DNA from: Otatea glauca | Taxonomy: Eukaryota > Streptophyta > Magnoliopsida > Poales > Poaceae | Length of the DNA: 64,000 bases | Assembly: GCA_036346275.1 (NCBI GenBank) | Contig: JAYEVK010000144.1 | Span: 151,778 to 215,777, forward strand | Direction: 5' to 3' | Shown: in pieces, positions 1 through 11,391 of the stretch | Numbering within the stretch: position 1 is the stretch's first letter | Layout of the letters: each line of letters begins with the position of its first letter | Position numbers and translations under genes: made by a program | Notes under the pieces: generated by a model | What the model saw: only the letters and a program-made list of their open reading frames with translations | Told to the model about the DNA's origin: nothing | Database searches by the model: none

Positions 1-484
1 TTTGAGCTGATGTTTTTATTGGGAGTGTACTAATGTCCTCATCTATGTATGCTGAAAGATGCAATAATATATTTCCTGATCATGACAAAAAAAATGTTGG
101 CCGGCAAGAGCTGCTGCGAAATAATTCCAATGACAGAAAAAAGCTGTCTTTTCCTATCAGGGTGATGCTACTCTTTTCCTTTAAGCAGATTTCATCAACA
201 ATTTGTCCTCATTTTCATCAACACAAGAAAAAATGCACTCTTAGGCCATAAATTTAAAACCAAACAAAAGTTAACCTACGTCCAACATAAAGTTGTTACA
301 CTGTTCATTTCAAGGTCGAAGCTTTGAAGCGATTACAACGTTGTTGCACTGTGTGTCGGCTCTAGATCTTTTTCTGCTCCATTGTTTTCTTAGACAAGGA
401 CCAAATAGGAGATGAAGCCAAACAATGGAGTCATCAGCGTAAGCAGAAGATCTGAGAAATTATTAGCTTCTTCCCCACCTACCA
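1..484. other. Flanking sequence, no gene recognised
   Basis: AT-rich sequence with short open frames but no recognisable domain, splice-bounded exon or terminal repeat. It may be the 3' flank of the possible minus-strand exon at 485-706. Confidence 0.4.
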
Positions 485-706
485 TTACATGGACAAAACA
501 CACTGAGGAGATAGGTCAGTCACATACACATGTTCTAGTGGTTGCCAACCAGCCTGCCACTCAGCTGACGATACACAATGATTTCCACTGACTTCACCAC
601 TGCCAGCCGATGGGGCATTTGCAGTGAGAGAAGCTCCAAATGACGGTGAGATGAGAGGAATTTGTGGATTTTTGGCAATATAGGCTTGGCCAAGAAGCTC
701 ATGTTC
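485..706 (-). CDS. Possible terminal exon of an unrecognised gene
   Basis: On the minus strand a pyrimidine-rich tract followed by TTTTCAG (just above 706) precedes 73 open codons that end in TAA at 485-487. The exon starts exactly in phase 0 and its peptide is of ordinary composition (for example PQIPLISPSFGASL and WQAGWQPLEHVYV), without low-complexity bias. I do not recognise the family. TE1 starts only 78 bp upstream of the exon, so if this is real, TE1 lies in an intron and the preceding exons would be beyond 12049. No convincing partner exon was found there on the minus strand. It may equally be a chance open frame. Confidence 0.3.
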   Translation of the reverse strand, partial: EHELLGQAYIAKNPQIPLISPSFGASLTANAPSAGSGEVSGNHCVSSAEWQAGWQPLEHVYVTDLSPQCVLSM

Positions 707-778
707 CTGAAAACACCCCAACACCGTTTTGGAACCTGACTGAATAATATGAGTTGAATGGTTCCATAATTTCTTTTT

Positions 779-783
779 GAGAG
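779..783. repeat. Target site duplication of TE1 (left copy)
   Basis: GAGAG directly before the 5' LTR is repeated at 12045-12049 directly after the 3' LTR. A 5-bp duplication is normal for Gypsy integration and fixes both ends of the element. Confidence 0.9.
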
Positions 784-1435
784 TGTTTGCACTAAAATTC
801 GGCAAGTTTATCCAAATCAGGCAATAAAATCAAAGATACGGGAACTAACGAAGGATTAGAAAGAATCCGAGATATTTGGTAACTGCAAGATTCTTAAGGA
901 AAAAATCGTCCAAGATAAGGCCGATACAGATACGGACTCAAAACGTGTTGTAGTAGGACACGATCGGCCTAAGGGTATAAAAGAAGAGCCAAAGCAAGCT
1001 GCAAAGGACATCAACACAATACAATCAACTAGCTTTTACTTTTCATCTACTTTTCCTGTCGACTAGGAGTAGTTCTTGTAATTTAGCCTTTGTAATCGAT
1101 TTTGATCAATAAAGTTGCGCATCGCCGATTGTTGATCATCCTCAGTTACACCCCAGGTTTGGTTTATTCTGATTTTGTTGCGCATCGCCTTCTTCAGAAT
1201 TGATCTGCCTTTATCCTCTGATTAGCCTTAATCGGCTAGTTAGATTTATCCTGATACCTTGATCTTGATCGGCTTCAAGCTGATCGAGTTTAAGCCGATT
1301 GATCTTAACGATCGGCTTTGTTTGAATTTTATTGTTTTTACCTTGTCGATTCTGTGTCAAATCGACCGCACGCTCAACCGGTGTTAAATGCGGTGTCTGC
1401 TGTCGAAACCCTACATCAAGTTTTTGACGCCAACA
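784..1435 (+). repeat. TE1 5' LTR
   Basis: 652 bp, starting TG and ending CA, near-identical to 11392-12044. It contains a TATA box near 976 and a cluster of ATCGGC/GCCGAT motifs in its last third (about 1231-1316). Confidence 0.95.
976..983 (+). promoter_or_regulatory. TATA box of TE1 5' LTR
   Basis: TATAAAAG about 190 bp into the LTR, with the same sequence at 11583-11590 in the 3' LTR. Position fits the U3/R boundary, so transcription would start roughly 25-35 bp downstream. Inferred from sequence only. Confidence 0.7.
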
Positions 1436-1441
1436 CACTCT

Positions 1442-1459
1442 TGGCACGCCGGTGGGACA
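1442..1459 (+). other. TE1 tRNA primer-binding site
   Basis: TGGCACGCCGGTGGGACA lies 6 bp after the LTR end. Its reverse complement ends in CCA as a tRNA 3' end must, which supports minus-strand primer function. I did not identify the tRNA species. Confidence 0.7.
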
Positions 1460-1726
1460 ATGTCTACGCTGGGAAGTCGATTCCGCCGTCGATCTCAACA
1501 CGAAGCTATAATCGTCCCAACAATGGACGATTTAACCGCAGAACAACGCCAAGAGATTGAAGATCGGAAAGCCGCGTTAGAAGAGATGATGCTAAATTGC
1601 TACCAAAAGACTAGACGTGGCGTTACGTAAATCCGCCGCCGACGGTCAATACCACAGGAGACACAAAAGAGAACGGTAAGTCGATATCTACCCGCCAGCC
1701 GAATTATCGGCTATGATTAACCAATC

Positions 1727-2962
1727 ATGCACCATGCTTTAATAAACCAATCATCGGCTCTGGTAACGACTCTTAAGCCGATGATAGCAAATAGCGTTAA
1801 ATCTATAGCCCAGGAGTTGGCCTCGTCAGGAAGCCTGCATGACCCACTACAAGCTCTGCCAAATTATCCTGTTTTTTCAGTATCACAAAACACGCAGAGC
1901 ACACCAGCCGATCCTAAACCATCGGCTATGACCTCACCTCCCACGATGATGCCCACACAACCTACGGTCATATTGCCTAGGGATCCTCGGTCAAGTGGGG
2001 TGAGCCATTACCACGCCTATACCGACGCCGCTAAGTATGATCCATCCATCAATCTACCACCGTCGGCTCCTTTTTACGCTTTTCCCCAATCGGTTTCACA
2101 GCCGATTGGCTCCGAGAGATATCCCCAAGAACCTACCCTGCTTAGAAACCCGGGTCCACACAGGGTAGTAACGTACTCAGAACCGTTTATCCCGGTGCCG
2201 GAACCACAAATTAGGCATAATCGGCACGATCAGTATAATCGAATGCCGACGGCACGGCATAATTGGCAACCCGAGCTTGCACTCGGGGGGCAGGATGCAG
2301 ATTATGATCGACATTATGAAGGGCCTGCTGTGCCAGTGGCCGATAATGCCAATTGGACCGATCAGATCTGTACCGTCTTGAGGGATCAGTTTGGCATACA
2401 ACCAAAAGGAAAAGTGATCGGCTATAGAAAGCCGTACCCCGATTACATAGATCGCATGCCTTACCCTCATAATTTCAGAGTCCCGGACTTTGCCAAATTC
2501 TCTGGGGATGATTCTATCACTACCCTGGAGCATGTTGGACGCTTTATCGCACAATGCGGTGAAGCGGCCCAGTCCGACGGGTTAAAAATTAGGTTATTTC
2601 CGTTATCTTTATCTGGGGCAGCATTTACTTGGTTCACTTGTTTGCCTCCGAATTCGGTCCATTTATGGAACGATTTGGAAAGCCGATTCCATGAATACTT
2701 CTTTTCGGGCAGTTTAGAGTTAAGAATTTCAGATCTGAGTTCTGTCCGCCAAAAGTTTGGAGAATCGGTAACTGATTACATCAAAAGGTTTAGAGAAATC
2801 AGAATCGGTGTTTTAGCGCGCACGTTACACGACAATCAACTCGCCGATTTAGCATTTCAAGGTTTGATCCTCCTCTTAGGGAGAAATTCGTGGCAGGAAT
2901 TCACCGATTTTAGCCACTTATTGCATCGCGATCGGCTCAAGAAAGCCGATTCACGACAATAA
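1727..2962 (+). CDS. gag: TE1 Gag (capsid) protein, N-terminal and central part
   Basis: 411 codons open from ATG 1727. The first ~240 residues are rich in Pro, Ser, Tyr and His. From about residue 250 (HNFRVPDFAKFSG) the retrotransposon Gag capsid domain follows, with the hallmark GAAFTWFTCLPP segment near residue 295 and LWNDLESRFHEYFF after it. It would form the virus-like particle in the cytoplasm. The frame ends at 2962 before any CCHC zinc knuckle, so the C-terminal nucleocapsid part is lost or frame-shifted into 2963-4146. Start choice: first ATG of the longest frame; an upstream start is possible but the leader frames are short. Confidence 0.85.
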   Translation: MHHALINQSSALVTTLKPMIANSVKSIAQELASSGSLHDPLQALPNYPVFSVSQNTQSTPADPKPSAMTSPPTMMPTQPTVILPRDPRSSGVSHYHAYTDAAKYDPSINLPPSAPFYAFPQSVSQPIGSERYPQEPTLLRNPGPHRVVTYSEPFIPVPEPQIRHNRHDQYNRMPTARHNWQPELALGGQDADYDRHYEGPAVPVADNANWTDQICTVLRDQFGIQPKGKVIGYRKPYPDYIDRMPYPHNFRVPDFAKFSGDDSITTLEHVGRFIAQCGEAAQSDGLKIRLFPLSLSGAAFTWFTCLPPNSVHLWNDLESRFHEYFFSGSLELRISDLSSVRQKFGESVTDYIKRFREIRIGVLARTLHDNQLADLAFQGLILLLGRNSWQEFTDFSHLLHRDRLKKADSRQ

Positions 2963-4146
2963 GGTGTTTAATGATAGATTTAAAAATAGTAACAACAAAG
3001 AAAAGGATAAGGCTAAGGTCAATATGGTTGAATATTGTCCTAGTGATTCGTCGGAAGACGAGGAAGCGTAAATAAACATAGCCGAATGGGTAAAAGGATC
3101 CAAGAAATCCTTAGTCATTCTTGGCTTAAACCGACTAGGAACAAGTCGGAGGTCAAATACTCTTTCGATGTTTCCAAGTGCGATCGTATTTTTGATTTAT
3201 ACGCAAGAAAAGATAATACGATTGCGGAGGGACATGTGATACCGCCGCCCGATGAGATCAAAAACGAGGTATTGCAAGTGGCATCATTCTTATTCACATA
3301 ACACTAATGATCGCAATATCTTCCGTCAACAGATCCGATGCGCTATTGAAGATGGTCGGTTGAAGTTTGCCAATGAGCCGACCATGCGGTGGATGTCGAT
3401 CCGCTTCCTATCAATATGGTACATTGCTCGGCTAAAGGAAAAGAGCCGATGCAAGACGAAAGCGAAAAAGATCGACAAGTCGACGTACAATCAAGCTCGG
3501 ACGGCGGCGGACATCGAAAATTACCATCGGTTCCTTACAAATAGAAGCCGATCGAGAAGGAAAAATTCAAGGACCATCAAACCCAAGGGAATCCCGGTGG
3601 GTAAATGGTACAAAGCGAGAAATCTCCATCTAGACGGCCCGCGAAAAGGTTTGGTCCAACGTTCTCACAATTAATGGAGAAGTATGAAAGGATGAACAGC
3701 CGACCACGGCATCATACCCGCCGGTCGGATAATTTGTACCGCACAGAACGTGGAGAGGGCACATAGAAAGTGTCCCTTTGGCAATTTTCTTTGGGAGAGG
3801 AGAGTAGCGTTGCCATCACCGTATACCGCCGATGGAACATTATCCTCGAGACGATTGGCCAACGCAATCGGCCAAACATAGGCTATCTGGGCCGATTAGA
3901 GAGCAAGACAGAAGTCACAGAAGGCCGGTCCATGAAAGATTATCTAAACCGAATCAAGAACAAAGCCAAGCCAAGACACACAAGGCCAGTTCTAATCAAG
4001 GAGACTTGGCTGGCCAGATACGAAAGCCGGTGGAACCTAAACTCAGGTGGTGACCATCAGGCCTGAGCAAATCACAACGACGACGGCTTTAGAGGCTAAG
4101 GACGCAAGAAATTCGTGAAGCCGATGCCGAGAAAGAGAGAGACGAA
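2963..4146 (+). pseudogene. TE1 degenerate Gag C-terminus / Gag-Pol linker
   Basis: Only short frames remain between Gag and protease (3086-3301, 3252-3674, 3770-4066). They are Lys/Arg-rich, as expected for the basic linker of Tat-type Gag, and the GCCGAT motif continues through them. No intact zinc knuckle is visible. Read as decayed coding sequence of the same polyprotein. Confidence 0.6.
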
Positions 4147-5445
4147 GTGTTTAATGAACTTCGTCCAATGAGATGCGTCAAGAAAGAGTGGAGAAGAAAA
4201 GGGCAAGCCGAAGAAGATTTTGAATCGGCTGACGACTTGGATTCTCCCATGATTCGGGATGACACACCTCCCATGGATGTCAACATGGTGTTCACATTGC
4301 CGCCGAGTTCAAAGTCGAATCGAATCGCCAAAGAGGCAGTTGCTCAGTTATGCTCCGGAGTGCAGAGCGCCATCTTTGAGAAACCCAAAGACGATCACCG
4401 GCATCTGAAACCTCTGTACCTGAAAGGATATATAAATGGCAAGCCGATATCAAGGATGTTGGTAGACGGAGGCGCCACAGTGAATCTAATGCCATACACC
4501 ACATGTAAAAAACTGGGTAAGTCTGATGAAGACTTAATCAAAACTAACATGGTTCTGAATGACTTCACAGGCGACCCTACAGAAGCAAAAGGTGTCATGG
4601 TCACAGAACTAACTGTCGGTAGTAAGACCTTGCCGACAGCGTTCTTTGTAATTGATGCCAAAGGAAACTACAGTGTGCTGCTCGGACGAGATTGGATTCA
4701 TGCAAATTGCTGTATCCCATCGACCATGCATCAATCACTTGTTCAATGGAACGGAGAAGAAGTTGAAGTCATCACAGCCGATACATCGGCCCATATTGCC
4801 ATGGCTAGCTCCGATGCGAATTGGCAACACGAAGAAGCTGGCTGTATATCGGGCAAGGTGCTGGACGACTGCGATTTCATATGCGTAAGCAAAACTGGAC
4901 TTATGCCGATCGCTGTCAAGCCCGCACCTTTGATCGGGCAAATGAAGTGTTGCGCAGATGGGGACAAGAAAAACATTGAAGGCGCTACAGACAAAATGCA
5001 AAGCTATCGGCAAACAACGGATAGCCACGGCCATAGAAGACTTCAAGAAATCGAAAAGTTAGGTCAAGGGTTCACATCCACCGATTTGCTTGAAGAAGTC
5101 GATATAGGAAGTGGTGATAGAAAAAGACCAACTTTTGTTAGTGCAAATCTAGATATGAAATACAAAGAAAAGCTAATGAAAATACTTAGAAATTATAAAG
5201 ATTGTTTCGCTTGGGAGTATCATGAAATGCCCGGATTAAGCCGTCAACTGGTGGAACATCGGCTACCTATAAAATCGGGCTATCGTCCATTTAAACAGTA
5301 TCCCAGGCGTTTTAATCCAGCCTTGTACCAAGTCATAAAAGAGGAGATAGAACGATTGTTGGAAGCAAAGTTTATCAGGCCTTGCCGATCTGTTGAATGG
5401 GTTTCCAACATCGCTCCAAAGAATGAAGAAAAATGGAAAACTTGA
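4147..5445 (+). pseudogene. pol: TE1 protease and start of reverse transcriptase
   Basis: 432 open codons. After a basic, acidic-patched linker comes the retropepsin-like protease with active-site segment MLVDGGATVNLMPY near 4456-4497 and the conserved VLLGRDWIH near 4675-4700. Many cellular retropepsins have D-S/T-G at the catalytic loop; D-G-G is what the sequence shows here, and TE2 has the same (MVDGGTSLNLL), which I take as lineage-typical. From about 5210 the reverse transcriptase begins (HRLPIKSGYRPFKQ, then VIKEEIERLLEAKFIRP). The frame stops at 5445 within KNGKL-RVCVDF, consistent with a one-base deletion. Confidence 0.85.
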
Positions 5446-6347
5446 GTGTGCGTCGACTTCAGAGATTTGAACAACGCGACGCCAAAAGACGAATACCCCA
5501 TGCCAATAGCTGATATACTTATCGATGTTGCATCAGGAAACAAGATCATAAGCTTTCTGGATGGTAATGCCGGGTATAACCAGATACTCATGGCGTAAGC
5601 CGATATACCAAAGACACCTTGGATGTCCGGTGCAATAGGGCTATTCGAGTGGATCAGAATGACTTTCGGCTTGAAAAACGCTGGAGCGACCTACCAGCGA
5701 GCAATGAATCTGATCTTCCACGATTTAATCGGCCACATTGTTGAAATTTATATAGATGATGTAGTGGTAAAATCTGCAGAAGATTCCAACATCTGGCCGA
5801 CTTAGAGAGAGTATTTAAAAACATAAGATCGCACGGTTTGAAGATGAATCCTTACAAGTGCGCGTTTGGTGTGTCGGCTGGGCAATTCTTAGGCTTTATG
5901 GTACATGAAAGAGGGATCGAAGTTAGCCAAACAAGGGTCAAGGCCATAGCCAATACTAAGCCGCCAACATGCAAAAACGAATTACAAAAGTTGATCGGCA
6001 AAATTAACTACCTCCGTCGATTCATCTCGAACCTCTCTGGTAGGATTCGTGCTTTTACTCCATTACTGAAGTTAAAAGACGATGAAGAATTTATATGGGG
6101 AACCGATCGTGAAAGCATTTGTGAAGTAAAAGGTATTTATCCAACCCTCCACCTGTTTGCACCTCAAAAGGGATTCCTTTCGATTATGCGTCCTTACCAA
6201 GAAGATACCATTGGAGCTGTTTTGGCACAAGAGGTACATGGTAAAGAGAGGGTTATCTTTTATTTAAGCCGACGGTTGCTAGACGCAAGTCGTATCCTTT
6301 TGTCGAAAAATTATGTTTATCATTATACTTCTCATGCACAAAGCTAA
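5446..6347 (+). pseudogene. pol: TE1 reverse transcriptase, continued, frame-broken
   Basis: Similarity continues across several frames: VCVDFRDLNNATPKDEYPMP (5446-5505), an in-frame TAA at about 5597, TFGLKNAGATYQRAMN (from about 5660), and the catalytic IYIDDVVVKS near 5747-5776. A second break follows the YIDD motif, and the thumb region resumes at 5838 with MNPYKCAFGV and QFLGFMVHERGIEV. The connection region extends to about 6347. RNA-directed DNA polymerase of the element; at least two stops and two frame shifts make this copy non-functional. Confidence 0.85.
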
Positions 6348-6453
6348 GGCACTACATACCGCATCGGCTTGTAAAGTCATCGTAAAACCGATGTTATAAA
6401 ATATATATTGTCACCCAATTTTGCGAGGTCGACTTGGCAAATGAGCTTACGCC

Positions 6454-7023
6454 TTGGTCGAGTTCGACTTATCATATGAATCGGCCAAAGCAGTCAAAGG
6501 ACAAGTCCTAGCCGATTTTATAACAAGACAAGACACCGCGGCAAATTTAGTCTTGGTCGCACCATGGCAATTGTTCTTTGATGGATCGGTATGCGAGGAA
6601 GGATATGGTATCGGTATTGTACTCACTTCACCTAGAGGACATAGCTTTGAATTTGCATTCCGGCTAAATAGCCGATGCTCAAACAACCAGGCCGAGTACG
6701 AAGCATTACTCAAAGGCTTACAGTTGTTGGAAAATATTGGAGTGAGTGCTATTGAGGCATATGGTGATTCACTATTAGTAGTACAGTAAATAAAAGGAGA
6801 ATACCAATGTCGAGATGAAGTGTTAGTGAATTACTTAGAACAGTGCTTAGAAATCATCGGCTCTTTTGCATCATTTTCTATCGGTCATGTTCCTCGAGAA
6901 TTGAACGATAGAGCTAATGCTTTGGCCCAACAAGCATCAGGGTATAAAGATGTTGGCGAAGTCGAAAGCCGAATCGTAGATAAAGCAATAATGTGCACGT
7001 ATATTGCCGACTGGAGAACGTAG
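6454..7023 (+). pseudogene. pol: TE1 RNase H domain
   Basis: Starts with the linker EFDLSYESAKAVKGQVLADF, then the RNase H signature: FFDGS (first Asp) near 6573, NNQAEYEALLKGL (Glu) near 6685, and AYGDSLLVVQ (Asp) near 6760-6788. An in-frame TAA interrupts at 6787. HVPRELNDRANALAQ near 6880 supplies the last conserved segment. The pattern resembles the archaeal-type RNase H that Tat-lineage elements carry in addition to the retroviral-type domain. It would degrade RNA in RNA-DNA hybrids during reverse transcription. Confidence 0.8.
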
Positions 7024-7083
7024 ATTAAAGATTATCTAGTCGACCCATCTAAGCCAACGGAACGAAGGATACGGCAACAAGCA

Positions 7084-7989
7084 TTGAAGTATGTTGTTAT
7101 GGATGATATACTGTATTATCGGACTATGGAGGGCTTGTTGTTAAGATGTCTCGAAGCTGAAGAAGCTCGAGTGGCGATGGGTGAAGTGCATGAAGGCATC
7201 TGTGATTCTCATCAATCGGCACATAAGATGAAATGGATGCTCAAACGAACAGGTTATTTTTGGCCGACGATGCTAGAAGATTGTTTCAAGTATTATAAAG
7301 GATGTCAAACGTGTCAAAAGGATGTCTAACGAATTTCAAGGTTACGCAATGAGTCTAGGTATCAAATTGTTAAACTCTTCGCCATATTACGCTCAGGCTA
7401 ACGGACAGGCCGAGTCATCTAATAAAACGTTAATCAAATTAATCAAAAGAAAAATTGATGAGAAGCCGAGGAATTGGCATTCGACTCTATCGGAGTCACT
7501 TTGGGCTTATCGGCTATCTTATCACGGAGCGACAAAACTTTCACCATACCAATTGGTGTATGGACAAGAAGCCGTTCTACCTGTGGAGATCAATATTGAG
7601 TCGATACGAATAGCCAGACAAAATGGTTTGTCGGCTCAAGATTACAATGATTTAATGGTCGATGACTTGGATGAGTTAGCGAGTTACGCTTGGCAACGCT
7701 TGATCGGCTTAAGAATAATAAGATCAGAGTTGCAAGAGCATATAATAAAAAAGTCGTGCCTAAATCTTTTGATCTAGCCGATTTGGTATGGAAAACAATA
7801 CTGCCCATTGGCTCGAAAGATAACCGATTTGGAAAATGGTCGCCTACGTGGGAAGGGCCATACAAAATTAATCGGCTAGTCGGTGGAAATTCGTATTTGC
7901 TGGAAACACTCGAGGAGTCTGTGCTACCAAAAGCTATTAATGGCAAATATTTGAAGAAATACTACCCTAGTGTTTGGGTCGGAGCCTAG
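7084..7989 (+). pseudogene. pol: TE1 integrase with internal deletion of the catalytic core
   Basis: The N-terminal HHCC zinc-binding domain is clear at 7186-7320 (HEGICDSHQSAHKM, then CQTCQKD). Directly after it, at about 7322, the sequence jumps to the late core segment NEFQGYAMSLGIKLLNSSPY and the catalytic-Glu region GQAESSNKTLIKLIK (near 7405). The stretch with the first two catalytic Asp residues, normally some 90-110 residues, is missing. After a shift near 7680, the C-terminal domain follows in another frame (WSPTWEGPYKINRLVGGNSY, then KYLKKYYPSVWVGA, stop near 7989). The deletion alone would abolish strand transfer. Confidence 0.85.
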
Positions 7990-8183
7990 CCGATTAAAGG
8001 TTTTGTTCAAAGCCGAGATTAACACTATGCTGTTAATCGGTTGAAAGGATTGCAAACTCTAAACATAAAATATGAATCGGTTAAACAGCCGATTACAAAC
8101 ATAACAAGTTACAAAGCATTCAGAATAAACATTCAGAGCAAATGTTTTCAAAACAACCAGTAAAAATTACATTTCGAGACTTA

Positions 8184-11100
8184 ATATCGGATGCCAGAAT
8201 CAGGAAGAGTTGCGCCTAGAGCCGACAAAGCACCTGCTGCCTTTGCAATAATTTCTTGGATTTCATCAAGCAGGCGATCATCATCTTTTGCATTTCCGGG
8301 CACTCGCTTGACTTTGGCAGATTGCTTCGTCACATTGTCGACGGCTTCTGCAATGCTCAGTTTTTGCTCCTTCAGCTCTGACGCAGTTATTTCCAAGCTT
8401 TGTTGACCTTCTCCGATTTGTTTTTCCAATTTGGCCAGTTCTTCCAGGAGAAGTTTCTTCGTTTTTTCTAACTTGGAGAGGACTCTTTCGTCGACTTAAG
8501 TTCTTTGAAAACCGTATCGAACTTACGCTTTTGGCTCTAGCATCAGCAACCAATTCATTCAGAAGTTTCTGATCGGCTTCTTGGGCTTGACGACGCTGAA
8601 TCCTTGCTTGAGCTGCCTCCACATCGGACTTCCTTTCGTCCAAATGGCACACAGTTAAGAGAGCAGCCATCGCTTCCGGAAGTAGGTCGGCTTCGACAGC
8701 CGCCATGGCATCACGGATGGGTTGGCTATTGGTCAGGATCTCTGATTGTGACCTTGTAACCAGATCAAAAAGCTTGTTGAGTTTTTCTTTCATATCAGGC
8801 TCAGAAGTCACCACAGCCGATGCTTCTTTCGAAACTTGCAGAATCTTCCTGATCTCGGCATCGTAGTCATCAGTAGCCATGATCTCTGGGTCATCGAGAT
8901 CGGCTAAAGAAAACCTAGCAAATTTGTTGGATCTGATGACTCTGGTAGATCTGCAGTTGGAGCAATTGGGGTCGGTTGTGATGCAGGGGTCGACGCAGTT
9001 GATATGTTTGGAAGATCGGCTAGGATCTTCGCGACTTGGGCGGACTGCGTTGGCTAAAAAGAAAAATATGGAGTGAGCCAACACGTTTAAAACTTTCAAA
9101 TATTTACGCTCATTACGAAAAGTGCGATCACCTACCGCCCAGAGCCGATGTTGTCGGATAACTCTCCCTACTCGCTCAAGAGGTTTAGGGCCTTTTGGCG
9201 TGACCTTAGTATACTTCGTTTCTTCTCGAAAATTTGTCGTGCAAATGACTTGGTTAACTACGGAATAATTCTATATAAAAGCCGACAATAAAGAAACTTA
9301 TCGGGTTGTTTTGCTTCTCCAAACCGACAAAGATGGGCTTTGTATGCCCAAGGATCCCGAGGCATAACCGTAATATGAGCAGACTTGTGATTGTCTTTTG
9401 GGTTGCTTATCACCCGATGGAGCCAAAGTGCTTGTCTTCTACAAAGGTAAAACCAAGTTAGATCTGAAATTAAATTCGGATGAAGTCGAATTGAAGTTAT
9501 GGAAAATTTGGATTCTAAGCCGATACCTCACTAGGAACACCTATATTCGTGTTAGTATAGCACGATGATGAGGTATCACCGCTAGAGTTGACATTAGATA
9601 CTAGCGTCGGCTCCGGAGATTCGGGAAAAACTCAAAGAATGATATTAGACGGAGACTTTGACCGATATAAAGCATTTGCAATAACAGACCACCATCGTGT
9701 ATAACCTCCCGCTCGTCGGTATTTAGAAAGAAGTGCGCGAGTTTGAATCAGAGGTCATCGGCTACCTCAAGAACAATTTCGTGGAAGTGATCTGCGAACT
9801 CGGCTCGGCTCAAGCCGATCAAGGAGTTGGAGACTTGGAATTATTTGACCAAAACCAAGTTGCCTCGCATAAATTGATGGATGATAAAACTCGTAAGATG
9901 GTGGAAAGTCGATTCCTTGTATGAAGACCAGCATGAAGAACACAAGGGAAATAAAGATTTTATATAGGTCAAGAGTCTCCGAGGACATAGCAGAATCGCG
10001 ACTTCTAGTTGAAGAAATGAAGGCTATGGAAAATCACCACACTTCTTTGTAGCTAAAAAAATCTCTTTGTCTCAGATCTGTATCACTCAAATTTAGAAAA
10101 AAGGACAAGTATTTCCTTGAATCAATTCTGCTGTGATTTTGGTTTCATTGCTCGAGCACATGATGAATCGTTCGCCAAACGATCGGCGCTCGATATCGAG
10201 GAATGGCATTTTCTTCGTTGTCCTCTCTTGGGAAGGCGTGTCTTGGTAGGCTCCAAATCAAATGGTCGGCTAAAAAGCAATATAGCGGACTTGTATAAAC
10301 CACAACGCCCGCCTACATTCCCCACAATAAAATCGTGCGGCTTGATGTATAATCGACTCGATGACATGCATCATTTGATACACCGCTCCTAGAAAGGTTT
10401 TCCTAAAGCCACCGACGGCCTTCCACGATCCTTCAATGATTGTTTGATATACTTGGGTTGGCCCTAGTGAAGCATCGAGAATAGAAATCGGTCTAGCCAA
10501 AGATTAAGAAAAGCGACATGCTCTTCATCCGATACTAGACCATTTATCTTGTTATTATTGGCTATATATTTAGACCATCCTCACCCTTAGCTGAATCAAT
10601 TTGTACTTGGGTTTGGCATCAAGACCGATACTTGTTCCCATCCGCCTCAAACGCAAATCTGAGCAACATCTAACAAAGTCGGACCAACCATGCCAATACG
10701 AAACATGAAGGCGTTAAAAGAATCCGACCAGAAATAACAAGCCGTGGCCACTAAGGGCTCATTGGCCTCTGGATCGGCTAAACTTAAGGGGATGCATTCC
10801 GCTATACCCATCCTCTCCCAAGACTCCCTTTTTTGGGCTGCTACTCGTCTATACCAACTCTTCCATCCTTTGAGTGCAGTCGGCCAAGCTCTAAAACTCT
10901 TACTCCAACCCTCAATATTATACCCTCTAGCCGATAAGGGGAGACGAGTTACTTCTTGATCAACAATTGTGGCTGCATTTAAATTCCCTAATGGTCCGAG
11001 GAAAAAGCGATCGATTTGTGCAAGGAATAGGAATAAGTACCTGTGAAGGATCCATTCAGCCGATCTTGAGTCACAAGCCGATTGAAGCAGGATAGTTGTG

Positions 11101-11264
11101 CTAACAGAGGGCAAAAAGAACAAAAGCCGATTATGAGTATAGCGAGAGCTTGTGCGCGTGAAGAATGACAGAGATGGGGTCCGCATTTTATAGCACGGTG
11201 AAAATTTGAAGAGGCGGGAGGTGAATTTCAAAAGGCGTGAGCAGTTAAAACGCACTACCAGCAT
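8184..11264 (-). pseudogene. TE1 antisense gene: plant mobile domain (PMD) protein with C-terminal coiled coil
   Basis: Encoded opposite to gag-pol, reading from near the 3' LTR toward integrase. The first exon-like frame (11264-10647) ends with a PMD-typical block: FRAWPTALKGWKSWYRRVAA, then FMFRIGMVGPTLLDVAQIC. A second block near 10500-10270 (HVAFLNLWLARPISI, then TFLGAVYQMMHVIESI) continues the domain. At 9099-8184 follows a charged helical region (MATDDYDAEIRKILQVSKEA, then repeated Glu/Ala/Gln/Lys stretches) likely to form a coiled coil. Stops and shifts separate the blocks; some may be introns. PMD proteins such as MAIN and MAIL1 act in the nucleus and are needed for transposon silencing in Arabidopsis; the role of transposon-borne versions is not settled. 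The exact start is uncertain. Confidence 0.7.
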
Positions 11265-11375
11265 GTCAGAAATTTGCGGCGCGAATAAAGCAGCAGTTAA
11301 TGGGTGAAGATCAAACGTTAGCCGATTGAATAAGCCGATAATCGTGATTTTTGACAGATGACAAAGTCATCTCTC

Positions 11376-11391
11376 AAAAATGGGGGGCATA
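11376..11391 (+). other. TE1 polypurine tract
   Basis: Purine-rich AAAAATGGGGGGCATA immediately before the 3' LTR, the expected primer for plus-strand DNA synthesis. Confidence 0.8.
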
